A DNA stretch of 64,000 nucleotides from Bythopirellula goksoeyrii (GTDB lineage: Bacteria; Planctomycetota; Planctomycetia; Pirellulales; Lacipirellulaceae): positions 6,149,257-6,213,256 of the forward strand of contig NZ_CP042913.1 of the NCBI RefSeq assembly GCF_008065115.1. Reading direction: 5' to 3'. Shown in pieces: positions 36,858 through 47,200 of this stretch. A program made the position numbers and the translations under genes. Positions within the stretch are counted from its first letter, which is position 1; each line of letters opens with the position of its first letter. The notes under the pieces are model-generated. The model had not been told where the DNA came from. It worked only from the letters and a program-made list of their open reading frames with translations, and ran no database searches.

Positions 36858-37349
36858 TCATGGCCTAAGCGGCTTGGACATGAAAAGTGCTCCTCCCGCG
36901 TCGGCAGCATAAACGGCCTGGGCGAAACCGAAGCGATCGTAGATCGATCGAGCTCGAGAATTATTCTCTTGGACTTCGAGCGTCAGCTTGCAGCAACCAG
37001 TCGCTCGTGCTTCGTTCTCTACGGCATCGAGTAACGCTCGTCCAACACCCTGGCCACGCACTTCAGCGGCGACGTAGAAGTCATGGATATTGATGAGCGG
37101 CTTGGCGGCAAAAGTTGAAAATCCGCGGAAACAAATCGCGATACCGCAGGGCATTGTGTCACGCGTGGCCAAAAAGATCACAGTGGTTGGGTGACGGACC
37201 AAACCTTCGATTAAATGGGAACTCGCATACTCCGAAAGCGGCTTGCCATCGCCCATGGCATCCGAAGCATAGCAGTTCAACATCGCCAACACGGCTGCTT
37301 GGTGCACTTCGTTAGTCAAATCCGCCTTAATGAAGTCGATTTCGAGCAC
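36858..37349 (-). CDS. GNAT family N-acetyltransferase
   Basis: 163 residues. The acetyl-CoA motif 'VAAEVRGQGVGRALLDAVE' (R/Q-x-x-G-x-G/A) is intact, with motif B 'CCKLTLEVQENNSRARSIYDRFGF' in pieces. An N-terminal 'MLEIDFIKADLTNEVHQAAVLAMLN' in pieces starts the fold. It would transfer acetyl from acetyl-CoA to a small amine or protein; the substrate is unknown. It is a monocistronic minus-strand gene about 70 bp upstream in coordinate of the HigA-type antitoxin; the two may share transcription. Confidence 0.85.
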   Translation of the reverse strand: MLEIDFIKADLTNEVHQAAVLAMLNCYASDAMGDGKPLSEYASSHLIEGLVRHPTTVIFLATRDTMPCGIAICFRGFSTFAAKPLINIHDFYVAAEVRGQGVGRALLDAVENEARATGCCKLTLEVQENNSRARSIYDRFGFAQAVYAADAGGALFMSKPLRP

Positions 37350-37416
37350 TTGAAGGTTTCAGTCGATCTAGAGAATTCTTTGAAGGTCCAAAATACTCCA
37401 CCTTGTGGACAATTGG

Positions 37417-37737
37417 TCAACCGACCACCTCGGCCTCCTCCGGAACGATTCGGATCTCGATCCTACTATGCAAAGCACTTGCAATTCGCTCCAACATCGA
37501 AAAAGAGTGTCCTTCGTAGTCAGCGCTTTCCAGTTGCGAAATCACTTGTTGCTTCGTACCAACTGCTTTCGCAAGTTCGGCTTGGGTAAGTCCAGCTTGT
37601 TTTCTTGCAGCATAAATCATCTCAGCAATCTTGATCTGCCGAGAAAACTGCTGGAAATCAGAATCTCTGTCGGCATCAATACCAGCCTCGTCAATATAAG
37701 TATCGAGAGCATCTTTCTTTGGAAGTTTTTTATTCAT
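37417..37737 (-). CDS. HigA-type antitoxin (Xre helix-turn-helix)
   Basis: 106 residues. 'MIYAARKQAGLTQAELAKAVGTKQQVISQLESADYEG' in pieces is a Cro/CI helix-turn-helix. An acidic N-terminus ('LDTYIDEAGIDADRDSDF') could contact the toxin. It overlaps the toxin gene by 8 bases, the typical toxin-first order of HigBA/RelE-like systems. It would neutralise the toxin and repress the shared promoter. The family is clear; partner choice is from the overlap. Confidence 0.85.
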   Translation of the reverse strand: MNKKLPKKDALDTYIDEAGIDADRDSDFQQFSRQIKIAEMIYAARKQAGLTQAELAKAVGTKQQVISQLESADYEGHSFSMLERIASALHSRIEIRIVPEEAEVVG

Positions 37738-38119
37738 CTAACACATCCATTGGGTAAGAATGCCGCTTAGGGTCTTTACGATAAGCTGCAAGCCTTGCTA
37801 CTGCATTTTCAATCTCAGCAGGTGGAACTCGCTTTTCTTTTGTAATGCCATGTGAAACTACAACGAGGCCTTGCCCTGCAAATCCATAAAGGATGCGATA
37901 ATTCACTCCTTGGTAGGATGGTCTCAATTCGTAGATGCCGTCACGGAGCAGGTCTGCCGTTGGTCTGCGCAGCTCATGGCCTTCGCGTTGCAGGTGTCGC
38001 AGGTAGGTGAGACATTTATTACGTACCTTTGGATTCTGTTGTGCCAGCTCTTCAAGCCATTCGTTGAAAGGTACTGTTCCATCATCCTCCCGAAAAAAGT
38101 GAATTGTTGTTTCAGGCAC
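37730..38119 (-). CDS. HigB/RelE-like toxin (phage-derived Gp49-like family)
   Basis: 129 residues from a GTG start (VPETTIHFF, read as Met). The pattern 'FNEWLEELAQQNPKVRNKCLTYLRHLQREGHELRRPTADLLRDGIYELRPSYQGVNYRILY' in pieces matches the Gp49-like HigB toxin family, ribosome-dependent mRNA nucleases. Conserved Arg and Tyr residues of the RelE fold (ELRPSYQ, YRILYGF) are present, so it should be active. The first gene of the toxin-antitoxin pair, with a strong promoter 30 bases upstream. The 3' end overlaps the antitoxin gene. Confidence 0.85.
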   Translation of the reverse strand: MPETTIHFFREDDGTVPFNEWLEELAQQNPKVRNKCLTYLRHLQREGHELRRPTADLLRDGIYELRPSYQGVNYRILYGFAGQGLVVVSHGITKEKRVPPAEIENAVARLAAYRKDPKRHSYPMDVLDE

Positions 38120-38149
38120 CGAGACCTCGTTGCTAATCTCTATACAACA

Positions 38150-38178
38150 ATATTATGATATTTTGGACTGAAAGTCAA
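38150..38178 (-). promoter_or_regulatory. Sigma70-like promoter of the toxin-antitoxin module
   Basis: On the minus strand TTGACT, a 17-base spacer and TAATAT form a near-consensus promoter, about 30 bases before the GTG of the toxin gene. The A/T-rich stretch after it (ATTGTTGTATAG) may hold the antitoxin operator. Confidence 0.7.
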
Positions 38179-38210
38179 TTCAACTCACACTAAACACTGC
38201 TAGAAAAACA

Positions 38211-38618
38211 ATGGTCATCACTATGCCCCGCACCGTCATTCTCGCCGCTTTTTTGCCTGCAACGCCCGACCGACTTTACGAGATGTATCTCGACCCCAAA
38301 CAGCATGCCGCGTTCTCGGGAGCGACTGTAGAGATTGGAGAAAGCCCCGGCAGTGCATTCCGTGCATTTGAGGGTATGCTTTCCGGCACGATCCTGCATG
38401 TCGAACCGAAGCGACTTATTGTGCAAACCTGGCGATCGGGGAATTGGCCCTCTGATGCGATCGACTCTACTCTCACACTCTCATTCTGTTCAGACAAAGA
38501 CGGAGCACGGATAGAACTAGTACAAGTCAACGTGCCCGACGTAGACTTTGCCGGGGTCTGCCAGGGCTGGGAGAGACACTACTGGACTCCCTGGCGGGAA
38601 TATCTTGGCACTGTATAG
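38211..38618 (+). CDS. SRPBCC/AHSA1-like START-fold protein
   Basis: 135 residues; an ATG at 38223 (MPRTVILA) is an alternative start. The pattern 'LPATPDRLYEMYLDPKQHAAFSGATVEIGESPGSAFRAFEGMLSG' in pieces, then 'IVQTWRSGNWP' and 'WERHYWTPWREYL', is that of AHSA1/SRPBCC domains. These bind hydrophobic ligands or assist Hsp90. The exact role is unknown. It is divergent from the toxin-antitoxin module. Confidence 0.85.
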   Translation: MVITMPRTVILAAFLPATPDRLYEMYLDPKQHAAFSGATVEIGESPGSAFRAFEGMLSGTILHVEPKRLIVQTWRSGNWPSDAIDSTLTLSFCSDKDGARIELVQVNVPDVDFAGVCQGWERHYWTPWREYLGTV

Positions 38619-38799
38619 GAGTTGGTTTTCTTGGAACTGCTAATGGATCGCTGGGCTCCGGTAAAGAACATTACATTTTTACACACAATCAGAAAACATT
38701 ATCAATTGCTTTACCGAGTTTGTAATGTTCAATACAATAGATTCCAGTTCCGCAAAGATTCTATTTTTGCCTTCTTCTACTTGTGAGCTCCTCCAAAGA

Positions 38800-40197
38800 A
38801 TGAACTTGCCTTTCGCTAGCATTAGCTTCACTTGTCTACTGTTTGTCCCAACAGTGGAGGCTGCAGTGGATTTCAGCAAGGAAATTCAACCGATTCTCGA
38901 GACATCCTGCGTCAGTTGCCACAGTGGCGAGGAGGCCGACGGCGAGTTGTGGCTCGATACGCGGCAGGGTGCATTGACAGGAGGCAGCGGTGGTCCGGCA
39001 CTCTTCCCCAGCAAATCTGACGAGAGCTCGCTGTACATATATATCACCTTGCCTGCGGACGATGACCTGATCATGCCGCCCGACGGTCCGCTGGAGAAGA
39101 CGCAAATCGAGCGTATCAAACAGTGGATCGACGAGGGAGCCGAATGGCCAAGGGGGCTCGTACTCAGCGCGAAGGAAAAGACTCGGCAAGAATCTCAGGC
39201 GCCTGACAATCAAGAACTAGTCCAACAGATCTGGGCGAAGATTCACAAGCACTCGGTCGAAACGGCCCAGCCGGATATGAAGGTCTATCAGGAGAAAATC
39301 CCCAAGACGGGTGTCGAGTTCTGGATGCAGCCTATTCCTGGCGGGAAGTTTCTTATGGGGAGCCCTTCCGACGAGCCGCTGAGAGAGGCAGACGAAGGCC
39401 CCCAAACGCAAGTAACCGTCGCGCCGTTTTGGATGGGTCGGCAAGAAGTTACCTGGGATGAGTACGAACCCTATATGATCACGAAGGTCGACCGGCATAA
39501 GAACGGTGCGCGCAAAGACTACGACCCTGTCAAGCACGGCCTCGTCGATGCGATCAGCCAACCGACAGCGCCTTATATGGAGATGAGTTTTGGTATGGGG
39601 CAAAGTGGCTATCCGGCCATCAGCATGACGCAGCATGCCGCCAGTAAGTATTGCGAATGGCTCAGCGCACAAACGGGCCATTTTTATCGCCTGCCGACCG
39701 AAGCCGAGTGGGAATACGCCTGTCGCGCTGGCTCGACGACGGCTTACTCTTTTGGCGACAACTCGCAGGACCTCGACCAGTACGCCTGGTATTATGACAA
39801 CAGCAACGAGAAATATCAGAAGGTTGGCGAAAAAAAGCCGAACCCCTGGGGCCTGTACGACATGCACGGCAACGTGAGCGAATGGACGCTCGACCAATTC
39901 CTGCCCGATTATTTCACGAAGCTGGCGGGGGATGCTAAAAACCCCTTCATCAAACCCAAGACACTTTACCCGCGTACCGTACGTGGGGGTAGTTGGGACA
40001 GCGATCCGGAGCACTTGCGCTCTGCTTACCGCATTGGTTCCGATTCATCGTGGAAGCAGCAAGACCCCCAATTACCCAAGAGTATTTGGTATCATACAGA
40101 TGCCCGTTGGTTGGGCTTTCGAATTGTCCGTCCGCTCGAAATCCCGAGTGCTGAGGAGATGGATGTATATTGGAATAGTGCAGTGAACAAAAGATGA
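38800..40197 (+). CDS. Planctomycete cytochrome c domain fused to SUMF1 (formylglycine-enzyme-like) domain
   Basis: 465 residues from the ATG at MNLPFAS, whose first 22 residues form a signal peptide; a longer frame from 38725 adds a non-exported leader. A PSCyt1-type heme domain holds CVSCH at 37-41 and 'LIMPPDGPLEKTQIERIKQWID' in pieces. After a linker, a SUMF1 domain runs from about 180 to 460 ('MQPIPGGKFLMGSPSDEP', 'RLPTEAEWEYACRAG', 'WGLYDMHGNVSEW', 'VRGGSWDSDPEHLRSAYR'). True FGE needs two Cys in that last stretch, which are absent, so it is probably not a sulfatase-activating enzyme. A TTTACC-17-TACAAT promoter lies at about 38711-38738. Confidence 0.85.
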   Translation: MNLPFASISFTCLLFVPTVEAAVDFSKEIQPILETSCVSCHSGEEADGELWLDTRQGALTGGSGGPALFPSKSDESSLYIYITLPADDDLIMPPDGPLEKTQIERIKQWIDEGAEWPRGLVLSAKEKTRQESQAPDNQELVQQIWAKIHKHSVETAQPDMKVYQEKIPKTGVEFWMQPIPGGKFLMGSPSDEPLREADEGPQTQVTVAPFWMGRQEVTWDEYEPYMITKVDRHKNGARKDYDPVKHGLVDAISQPTAPYMEMSFGMGQSGYPAISMTQHAASKYCEWLSAQTGHFYRLPTEAEWEYACRAGSTTAYSFGDNSQDLDQYAWYYDNSNEKYQKVGEKKPNPWGLYDMHGNVSEWTLDQFLPDYFTKLAGDAKNPFIKPKTLYPRTVRGGSWDSDPEHLRSAYRIGSDSSWKQQDPQLPKSIWYHTDARWLGFRIVRPLEIPSAEEMDVYWNSAVNKR

Positions 40198-40327
40198 CCA
40201 ATCACATTTACTCGGCATGGCGCGAGACACCAATGAATCTCAAATACTGGCGGCTAGAGCCGTTCCGCTCAAAATCAGCAAGTCTGCCCTACACTTCCGC
40301 CCCCAAATTTCTTTCCACAGAGCAACC

Positions 40328-41722
40328 ATGACTAAACAACCAAGTCAGCAATCCGATCGTCGCGAATTTATTAAGATCGCCGGGGCAGCCTCGGCACTGA
40401 GTACTTTGACACTTTCGGGTGTCCACGCTGCAGAGGGCGAGAAAAATAAAATACAAGTTGCCCTGATTGGCTGCGGGGGTCGGGGCACAGGTGCTGCTGC
40501 CGATGCATTGTCAGTCAAGAATGAAAATGTTGATTTGCAACTCGTCGCGATGGCCGACGTGTTTGAGGAGCGTCTCGCTTCCAGCTACGAGGAAATTACG
40601 AAGTTCGCTGAGAGTTCGCCCAACATGGTCCAAGTCCCCGAAGATCAACGTTTTGTTGGTTTTGATGCCTACCGCAAGGCAATGGATCTCCTTAGTCCCG
40701 GCGACATCGCCATCTTCGCTACACCTCTCGCATTTCGGCCAATCCATTTTCAGTACGCAATCGACCGTGGGCTGCATGTATTCATGGAAAAACCGCTCGT
40801 AGCCGATGGGGTTTCCGCGAAGCAGATGTACGAACTTGCTGCGCAGGCCGATGCCAAGAACCTCAAATGCGGTGTAGGGCTGATGGTGCGTCATTGCCGC
40901 GGACGGCAGGAATTGCACCAAAGGATTGCGGACGGAGAAATCGGTGATCTAGTTGCCATGCGTGCTTATCGAATGCATGGTCCGGTTGGCTCGTGTTTCT
41001 CCACCCGCAAACCTGCAGATCGCAAAGAACTCATGTGGCAGATCGAACGGTTCCATAGCTTTCTGTGGGCCAGTGGAGGACTGTTCAACGATTTCTACAT
41101 TCATCAGATCGACGAAATCTGTTGGATGAAAAATGCGTGGCCTATCAAAGCCCAAGCACTCGGCGGTCGGAATTATCGCGAAAACTACGTCGATCAAAAC
41201 TTCGACGTCTACTCCGTGGAGTATACATTCGATGACGGAACCAAATTCTTTTTCGACGGCCGCACTATGACCGGTTGCTACAACGACATGTCGAGTGTTG
41301 TTCATGGCAGTAAGGGGTCTGCCATAGTCAGTACAGCAGGGCACACACCGGGAAAAGTCCGCATCTTCGGTGGCCAACGGCAAAATCGTCGCGATGTCGT
41401 GTGGGCCTATCCTCAGCCTGAACAGAACCCCTATCAACTTGAGTGGCAAGACCTGGTCGACGCGATTGTCGAAGATCGTCCTTACAACGAAGTCCCCCGT
41501 GGCGTTGAAGCAAGCGTCGTTAGCAATATGGGTCGCATTGCTGCCCACACTGGCCAGGAAATCACTTTCCAGCAGACAATGGATTGGCCACAAGAACTTG
41601 CACCGAACATCGCCGATTTCACCCCCGATGGACCCGCACCAGTGATGCCGGACTCCGCGGGGCGTTATCCATTTCCCATGCCGGGGATTGTCCGCGATGC
41701 GGAGTACAAGGTGTTGAGTTAG
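40328..41722 (+). CDS. Tat-exported Gfo/Idh/MocA family oxidoreductase
   Basis: 464 residues from the ATG at MTKQPSQQ; the earlier start adds about 37 residues in front of the signal. Twin-arginine signal (DRREFIKIAGAASALSTLTL). The NAD(P)-binding motif is 'VALIGCGGRGTGAA', the conserved Lys is in 'HVFMEKPLVADG' and the active-site region has 'GGLFNDFYIHQIDEICWM'. It is a different subgroup from the enzyme at 16.8 kb. Probably acts on a sugar or polyol outside the cytoplasm. 130 bp after the SUMF1 gene, same strand, and could be co-transcribed. Confidence 0.9.
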   Translation: MTKQPSQQSDRREFIKIAGAASALSTLTLSGVHAAEGEKNKIQVALIGCGGRGTGAAADALSVKNENVDLQLVAMADVFEERLASSYEEITKFAESSPNMVQVPEDQRFVGFDAYRKAMDLLSPGDIAIFATPLAFRPIHFQYAIDRGLHVFMEKPLVADGVSAKQMYELAAQADAKNLKCGVGLMVRHCRGRQELHQRIADGEIGDLVAMRAYRMHGPVGSCFSTRKPADRKELMWQIERFHSFLWASGGLFNDFYIHQIDEICWMKNAWPIKAQALGGRNYRENYVDQNFDVYSVEYTFDDGTKFFFDGRTMTGCYNDMSSVVHGSKGSAIVSTAGHTPGKVRIFGGQRQNRRDVVWAYPQPEQNPYQLEWQDLVDAIVEDRPYNEVPRGVEASVVSNMGRIAAHTGQEITFQQTMDWPQELAPNIADFTPDGPAPVMPDSAGRYPFPMPGIVRDAEYKVLS

Positions 41723-41833
41723 TCTGCTTGTAAATACTCACCCTGCATGCAAGTGTTGCCTTAAAGATTTCCCACTGATCCGTAGCTCTTCTGGTTTCTA
41801 TCGCATCTCAATAAGCTCGAACTATGACAACGC

Positions 41834-42307
41834 TTATTGGATCGTAAGTACGGCTGGCATGTTGACAATCTTCGCGCCCCCGTTTGGCATTTCAAGCCGG
41901 TTGTCTACGCAGTCAATCGATATTAGCGAACTCGGTTGAGCATCGACGATATCACTGAAATCGAAAAGATCAATCTCCTCAAGTAGGCCAATTGCTCGAA
42001 TACTTAGAGGATCAGCACATTCTAATGGAAGGAGTTTCCCTTCGCTCGATTCGCGATTCGGAATCAGGACAATGTCTATCTCATGGGTTTGAATGTGCTT
42101 AGAGGCGGTGCTCTCCAAATCAAACTTCACCATATTCAAGCAAGGATAGTCGAATCCTTCTATGCTACTCTGCCCCTTCGTTTCCATAGCCCTATTGCTG
42201 CTTTCCCAAGCGATGGGTTCACGTGCTAACAATGGTGAGACAAATAGAGCGACAATTGCAGATGCCAAGTATGCGGCTTGGAATGACCGAGTTGCTTTAG
42301 TATTCAT
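41834..42307 (-). CDS. Hypothetical secreted protein
   Basis: 157 residues with a signal peptide (SFQAAYLASAIVALFVSPLLA, then REP). The mature part is acidic ('SEGKLLPLECADPLSIRAIG', 'EEIDLFDFSDIVDAQPSSL') and has two Cys, which may form a disulfide. No family was recognised. Base composition is somewhat richer in A/T than the neighbours. ATG start; no clear partner. Confidence 0.55.
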   Translation of the reverse strand: MNTKATRSFQAAYLASAIVALFVSPLLAREPIAWESSNRAMETKGQSSIEGFDYPCLNMVKFDLESTASKHIQTHEIDIVLIPNRESSEGKLLPLECADPLSIRAIGLLEEIDLFDFSDIVDAQPSSLISIDCVDNRLEMPNGGAKIVNMPAVLTIQ

Positions 42308-42384
42308 GGAGCTAGTTCTCGAAAGTGATTCGCCTATTCAAGTAAATAATCTACCTATCCTTTGATCGGTTAGATTCCGATTCC

Positions 42385-43242
42385 TCAAGCGTGGGCCGCA
42401 ATCCATTCCTGCAAGTCATGCGGGGTATCGTCCGCGCGCAATATGGGTGCGGGAAATATCTCCTCGAGATCTCGTGTGCGATCGGAAAGTTCTGCGACGG
42501 AATCCAGCACCAAGCCGGGGCAGTAGGCGAAGTTTCGTAGATCGCTCCGACGAGTTCCTCCCGAGAGCACTAGTACCGAGCGGTAACCCATCTGCACGGC
42601 GCCCAAAATGTCGGTCTCCATCGTGTCGCCGATCATGATAGTCTGGGACGTAGTGAGCCCCAGTTCCTTGCGAGCGATACGAAGCATCACCGGACTTGGC
42701 TTTCCCAGGGTGAATGCTTTCTTGCCTGTGGCGGTTTCCAGATAGGCAAGTGTTGCGCCGCATCCTGGTCGGGTGCCCGACTGCGTGGGGCAATTCGGGT
42801 CGAGATTGGTACCAATGAGTTTGGCACCCCCTAGAATCAGATCGACAGCATGCTCGAGCATCTCCAGGGTGATGGTCCGGGCTTCTCCCACTACTACATA
42901 GTCGGGCGACCGATCGACCACGGCGTAGCCATTTTCATGCAAGGCTTGCAGAAGTCCCCCTTCGCCGATTACGTAGGCCGTGCCATGAGGCTTCTGACGC
43001 GCGAGAAAGCGGGCCGTTGCCATGGCACAGGTAAAGACGTGGTGTTCGTCCACATCGATGCCCATCCGCACCAGCTTGATCGCCACATCGCGGCGGGTTC
43101 GCTGGCTATTGTTGGTGAGAAATAGGAAGGGAATCTGTTCTTCGAGCAGTCGCTCGATAAACTGTTTCGCACCAGGGATCAATTCTGAACCTCGGTAGAT
43201 CACGCCATCCATGTCTACGAGGAAACCTAATGGGGAGCGCAT
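42385..43242 (-). CDS. HAD-superfamily (NagD/IIA-type) phosphatase
   Basis: 285 residues from the ATG with AAGGAT upstream (MRSPLGFLV); the frame extends 87 codons further but these are not protein-like. The HAD motifs are all present: I 'VDMDGVIYRG', II 'LTNNSQRTR', III the Lys in 'TLGKPSPVML' and IV 'MIGDTMETDILGA'. The large C2a cap between motifs II and III is that of NagD/4-nitrophenylphosphatase-type enzymes that remove phosphate from nucleotides or sugar phosphates. Cytosolic. The substrate is unknown. Confidence 0.9.
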   Translation of the reverse strand: MRSPLGFLVDMDGVIYRGSELIPGAKQFIERLLEEQIPFLFLTNNSQRTRRDVAIKLVRMGIDVDEHHVFTCAMATARFLARQKPHGTAYVIGEGGLLQALHENGYAVVDRSPDYVVVGEARTITLEMLEHAVDLILGGAKLIGTNLDPNCPTQSGTRPGCGATLAYLETATGKKAFTLGKPSPVMLRIARKELGLTTSQTIMIGDTMETDILGAVQMGYRSVLVLSGGTRRSDLRNFAYCPGLVLDSVAELSDRTRDLEEIFPAPILRADDTPHDLQEWIAAHA

Positions 43243-43612
43243 ACTATCATCCTTGTGAAATATGGTTATTCTGATGCCGTTGCGCCATTCATCGTCCTGA
43301 ACGCAACAAGTGGACATTTGGGGTGGGGTGTCGGGGCGGGAGGTTTCGGAGGGAGTCGAACGAATTTGCAAACGGCGTACCATTCGGAGATTCTGCGACG
43401 TGCTTCCGTCGGAATAGCAAAATTCGCAATGATATTTCGAGTAGAACGAGTTTTCGTCCCTTCCGCTAAAACGCAAGCATGCAGCTATCAAAACGCAAAA
43501 CATGAGCAGGTGGTGAACATAATTGAGGCAGCACTTGCACCCATCTGTTGCGAATTTCCTTCTCCGTTGCTTGTAGCCGATCCTGTGCAGGCACAGGTAG
43601 GAAAGGACAGGA

Positions 43613-44134
43613 CTACTCCATCCAATTCACGTCCTTCAACGCCTTGCGAATCCGTGCCTTGACCGACGCAGCCTCTTCCTGCTGCCCCTCGGCAATCAGT
43701 GATGCGACTTTCTTGCGTAACTTCCTGTGCTGCGTTGCGAGAACGATCAGTCCGTTGTAGCTCCATGCGCGCACGAATTTATTGTCCTCGGAATCAAGAA
43801 ATCCTGCGATTGTTTGAAAGAGAGGTTCAGCCTGCTGCGAAGTGACTCGCAATTGTGGCAGCATTTGCAGAAGGTGCAGTTTCGCTTCCCAAGGAGCAAC
43901 TTTGTGCAGGAGATTCAGCAGTTGGTTATGCTGTGAGGCATTGAAGCTGACCCCACGCTCTTGCAAGCATTTGAGAACCCAGGTCGCTGCCGATTGCACA
44001 TTCGACTCGTCACTCTCCACGCAGACGAGCAGCGTCCCTATTGCCTGAGTATCCCATTCACCTCGAAAGGCAAGTTCTTCCAATGGTTTGGTATGCTTAC
44101 CATCGAAGTCTCGCAGAGCATCGAGAATTTCCAT
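43613..44134 (-). CDS. HEAT-repeat-like helical protein of unknown function
   Basis: 173 residues from the ATG at MEILDALRDF. All helical, with repeated amphipathic pairs: 'SAATWVLKCLQERG', 'QLLNLLHKVAPWEAKLHLLQML' in pieces, 'TIAGFLDSEDNKFVRAWSYNGLIVLA' in pieces. These look like HEAT/Armadillo-type repeats; I do not see a specific family. The C-terminus is basic. It is followed 100 bp later by the RND pump genes' stop side (both minus), and transcribed on its own or as the tail of the pump operon. Confidence 0.65.
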   Translation of the reverse strand: MEILDALRDFDGKHTKPLEELAFRGEWDTQAIGTLLVCVESDESNVQSAATWVLKCLQERGVSFNASQHNQLLNLLHKVAPWEAKLHLLQMLPQLRVTSQQAEPLFQTIAGFLDSEDNKFVRAWSYNGLIVLATQHRKLRKKVASLIAEGQQEEAASVKARIRKALKDVNWME

Positions 44135-44233
44135 GGCTGAGTCCCAGTATTTACTCCTAAAAGAAAGCCCATATCTTGGCTGATGCAAACGTCCAGTTGC
44201 AAGCGGACATTCCAGAGGAAACTATCCGACAAC

Positions 44234-47200
44234 CTAAACAACCCGATCTATCTCAGGTTTCCCCGCCGACCACTCGCTGATGCTGCGAAACACGACAAAG
44301 AATGTCGGAACAAACAACAGCGAGAAGAATGTTGCGGCGATCATGCCGCCGACAACGGCGTTGCCTACTGCCTGACGGCTGGCGGCGCCGGCACCACTCG
44401 AGAACAACAGCGGCAAGAAACCTAGGATGGAGGAAAACGCCGTCATCAGGATCGCTCTAAAACGCAGCCGGGCCGCTTGAGTTGCAGCCTTACTGATGTC
44501 CTGTCCCTTCTTCCGAAGTTCGCTGGCAAACTCCACGATCAAAATCGCGTTCTTACTGGCCAGTGCGACCAACAAGACCACCCCGATTTGCGTGTAGACA
44601 TTATTGTCGGCATGGCGCAAGAACAGCACGACCACCACTCCCAGGGCGGCTAAGGGGACCACTGAAATAACGGCCGCGGGACTGGTCCAGCTCTCATACT
44701 GCGCTGCCAGCACCAAGAAGACGAACACCACTGCAAGTGCAAAAATGAAATATTGTTCGTTGCCAACCTGCTTTTCCTGGTACGACATTCCGGTCCATTC
44801 ATAACCCATCGAAGGAGGCAAAGTCTTGTCGGCCATCTGTTCGACCAACTGCAGGGCCTGACCCGAGCTGAACCCCGGGGCAGCCTCCCCGTTGATCTGG
44901 GCACTGGGGTAAAGATTATATCGCTGAATGACTTGTGGGCCGAGTGTTTCCTCGACCCTTACAAAAGTTCCCAGCGGGAGCATGTCGCCATTTTGATTGC
45001 GAACATCAAGCTTCTTGATCGCATCGGGATCCAAACGAAACTGGTGATCCGCCTGTAAGCGGACCTGATAGGTCCTTCCAAACTGATTGAAGTCGTTCAC
45101 GTAGGTTGAACCAAGATATGCCTGCAATGTGTTGAAGACCGACGTCAGCGGGACGCCGAGCGTTTTCACCTTTGTGCGGTCGATATCGACAAACAACTGC
45201 GGCACAGATGCGCGGAAAGTAGTGTTGACCGCCTGCAGCCCAGTCTGGCCATTGCCAGCCTCAACCAGTTCCCGTGCCACAGTCTGCAACTGTTCAAGCC
45301 CCGCGTTACCACGATCTTGCAACTGCAACTGGAAACCACCGGCGTTGCCTAAGCCATCGATTGCCGGCGGTACAAAGGCGATCACAAATGCGTCGCGAAT
45401 TTTTCGAAACTCTTTTCGCAGGTGATTCACGATCGCATCCTGACTGAGCTCTGGTGTGGTCCGCTCATCCCAGGGCTCATACACCACAGCCACCATGCCG
45501 TTGTTCGAGCCGTTGGTGTTGCTCAAAATCGAGAACCCCGTGATCATCACCCAGTCGGCGATCCCCGGCGTCTCTTTGAGAATCGTGTTAATGTGGTCCA
45601 TCACCTCTTGGGTACGACCGATGGCCGCCGCGTCAGGCAACTGAACATTCACAAAGGCGTAGCCCTGATCCTCGGTGGGGAGAAATCCCGTCGGCAGTCG
45701 GCTAAAACCCCAACCAGTGAGTGCTACAAGTCCGCCAAACACCATCAGTGACACAACCAAGCGACGGACAATACTTACGCCCACCGCACCATACACACTG
45801 GCAATGCGTTCAAACACATTGTTGAACGCGCGGAAAATGATATTTCGCTTGGCCGGCGCAGGTCGCATGAGAATCGCACATAGTGCGGGACTCATCGTCA
45901 AAGCATTGATCGAACTGATCACCACTGCTGCTGAGATCGTGAGCGAAAATTGCCGATAAAGCTGCCCGGTGATGCCCCCCATGAATGCCGTGGGAACGAA
46001 CACGGCCAGCAGCACCAAGGTAGTGGCGATCACTGGTCCTGTGATTTCTTCCATCGCCGCCAAGGCAGCTTCTTTGGAAGTCATCCCTTTGTCAATGTTC
46101 GCGGCAGTGCTTTCCACCACCACGATCGCATCGTCTACCACAATTCCGATTGCCAGCACGATGCCGAACAGGGTGAGCATGTTGATCGAAAAACCCATCG
46201 CCGCCATGAAAGCAAATGCCCCAATGAGCGAGACGGGAATTGCTGCACATGGAATCAGCGTTGCCCGCCAATCTTGGAGAAAAATGTAAATCACCAACAC
46301 CACCAAGACCACAGCAATGAAAAGTGTCTCATAAACCTCGGCGATCGAGGCATGCACAAACCGGGTTGTGTCGAACGGCACAGCATATTTCATTCCCGCC
46401 GGGAAGCTCTTGCTCAGCCGTTTCAAGGTCGCTTCAATCTTGGAAGCCACTTCGAGCCCGTTGGCCCCTGGCAATTGGTAAACAGCAATCGTCGCGCAGG
46501 GATCGCCATTGAAACTGGACTGCCAATTGTAGCTCTTGGCGCCCCGTTCCACGCGGGCCACATCGCGGACTCGAATGATCCGCCCCCCTGGCGACGCCTT
46601 AACGATCAAATCCTCAAACTCACTGGCTTCTGACAGCCGCCCCTTGGTATTTACCACCAACTGAAAGGCAATATCATCCGGGGCAGGTGGCTCGCCAATA
46701 CGACCGGCGGCAACTTGTACGTTTTGTTCCTGAACCGCTTTGACCACGTCTTCGGTGGTAAGTTGCCGGGCCTTGAGCCGCTCGGGATCGAGCCAGATCC
46801 GCATGCTGTATTCTTCAGCCCCAAAAACCTTAATCGATCCGACACCAGGGATGCGACTCAATTCATCGTTGATGTTGATCTTCACATAGTTGCTCAAGTA
46901 CAACGCATCAATTCGAGGATCGGTCGACGAAAAGGCGATAAACTGCAAAATACTTGTGGATTGTTTCTTGGTCGTGACTCCTTGTCGACGCACCTCTTCG
47001 GGAAGTTTTGGCGTAGCAATCGACACCCGGTTCTGCACTAGCACGGTCGCCATGTCGATGTCTGTGCCGATATTAAACGTCACGTTCAGCGCATATGATC
47101 CGTCATCGGCCGAAGTAGATGACATATAGATCATCCCCTCAACACCGTTGACTTCCTGCTCGATCGGGGCCGCGACAGTCTCCGCCAATACCTGGGCATT

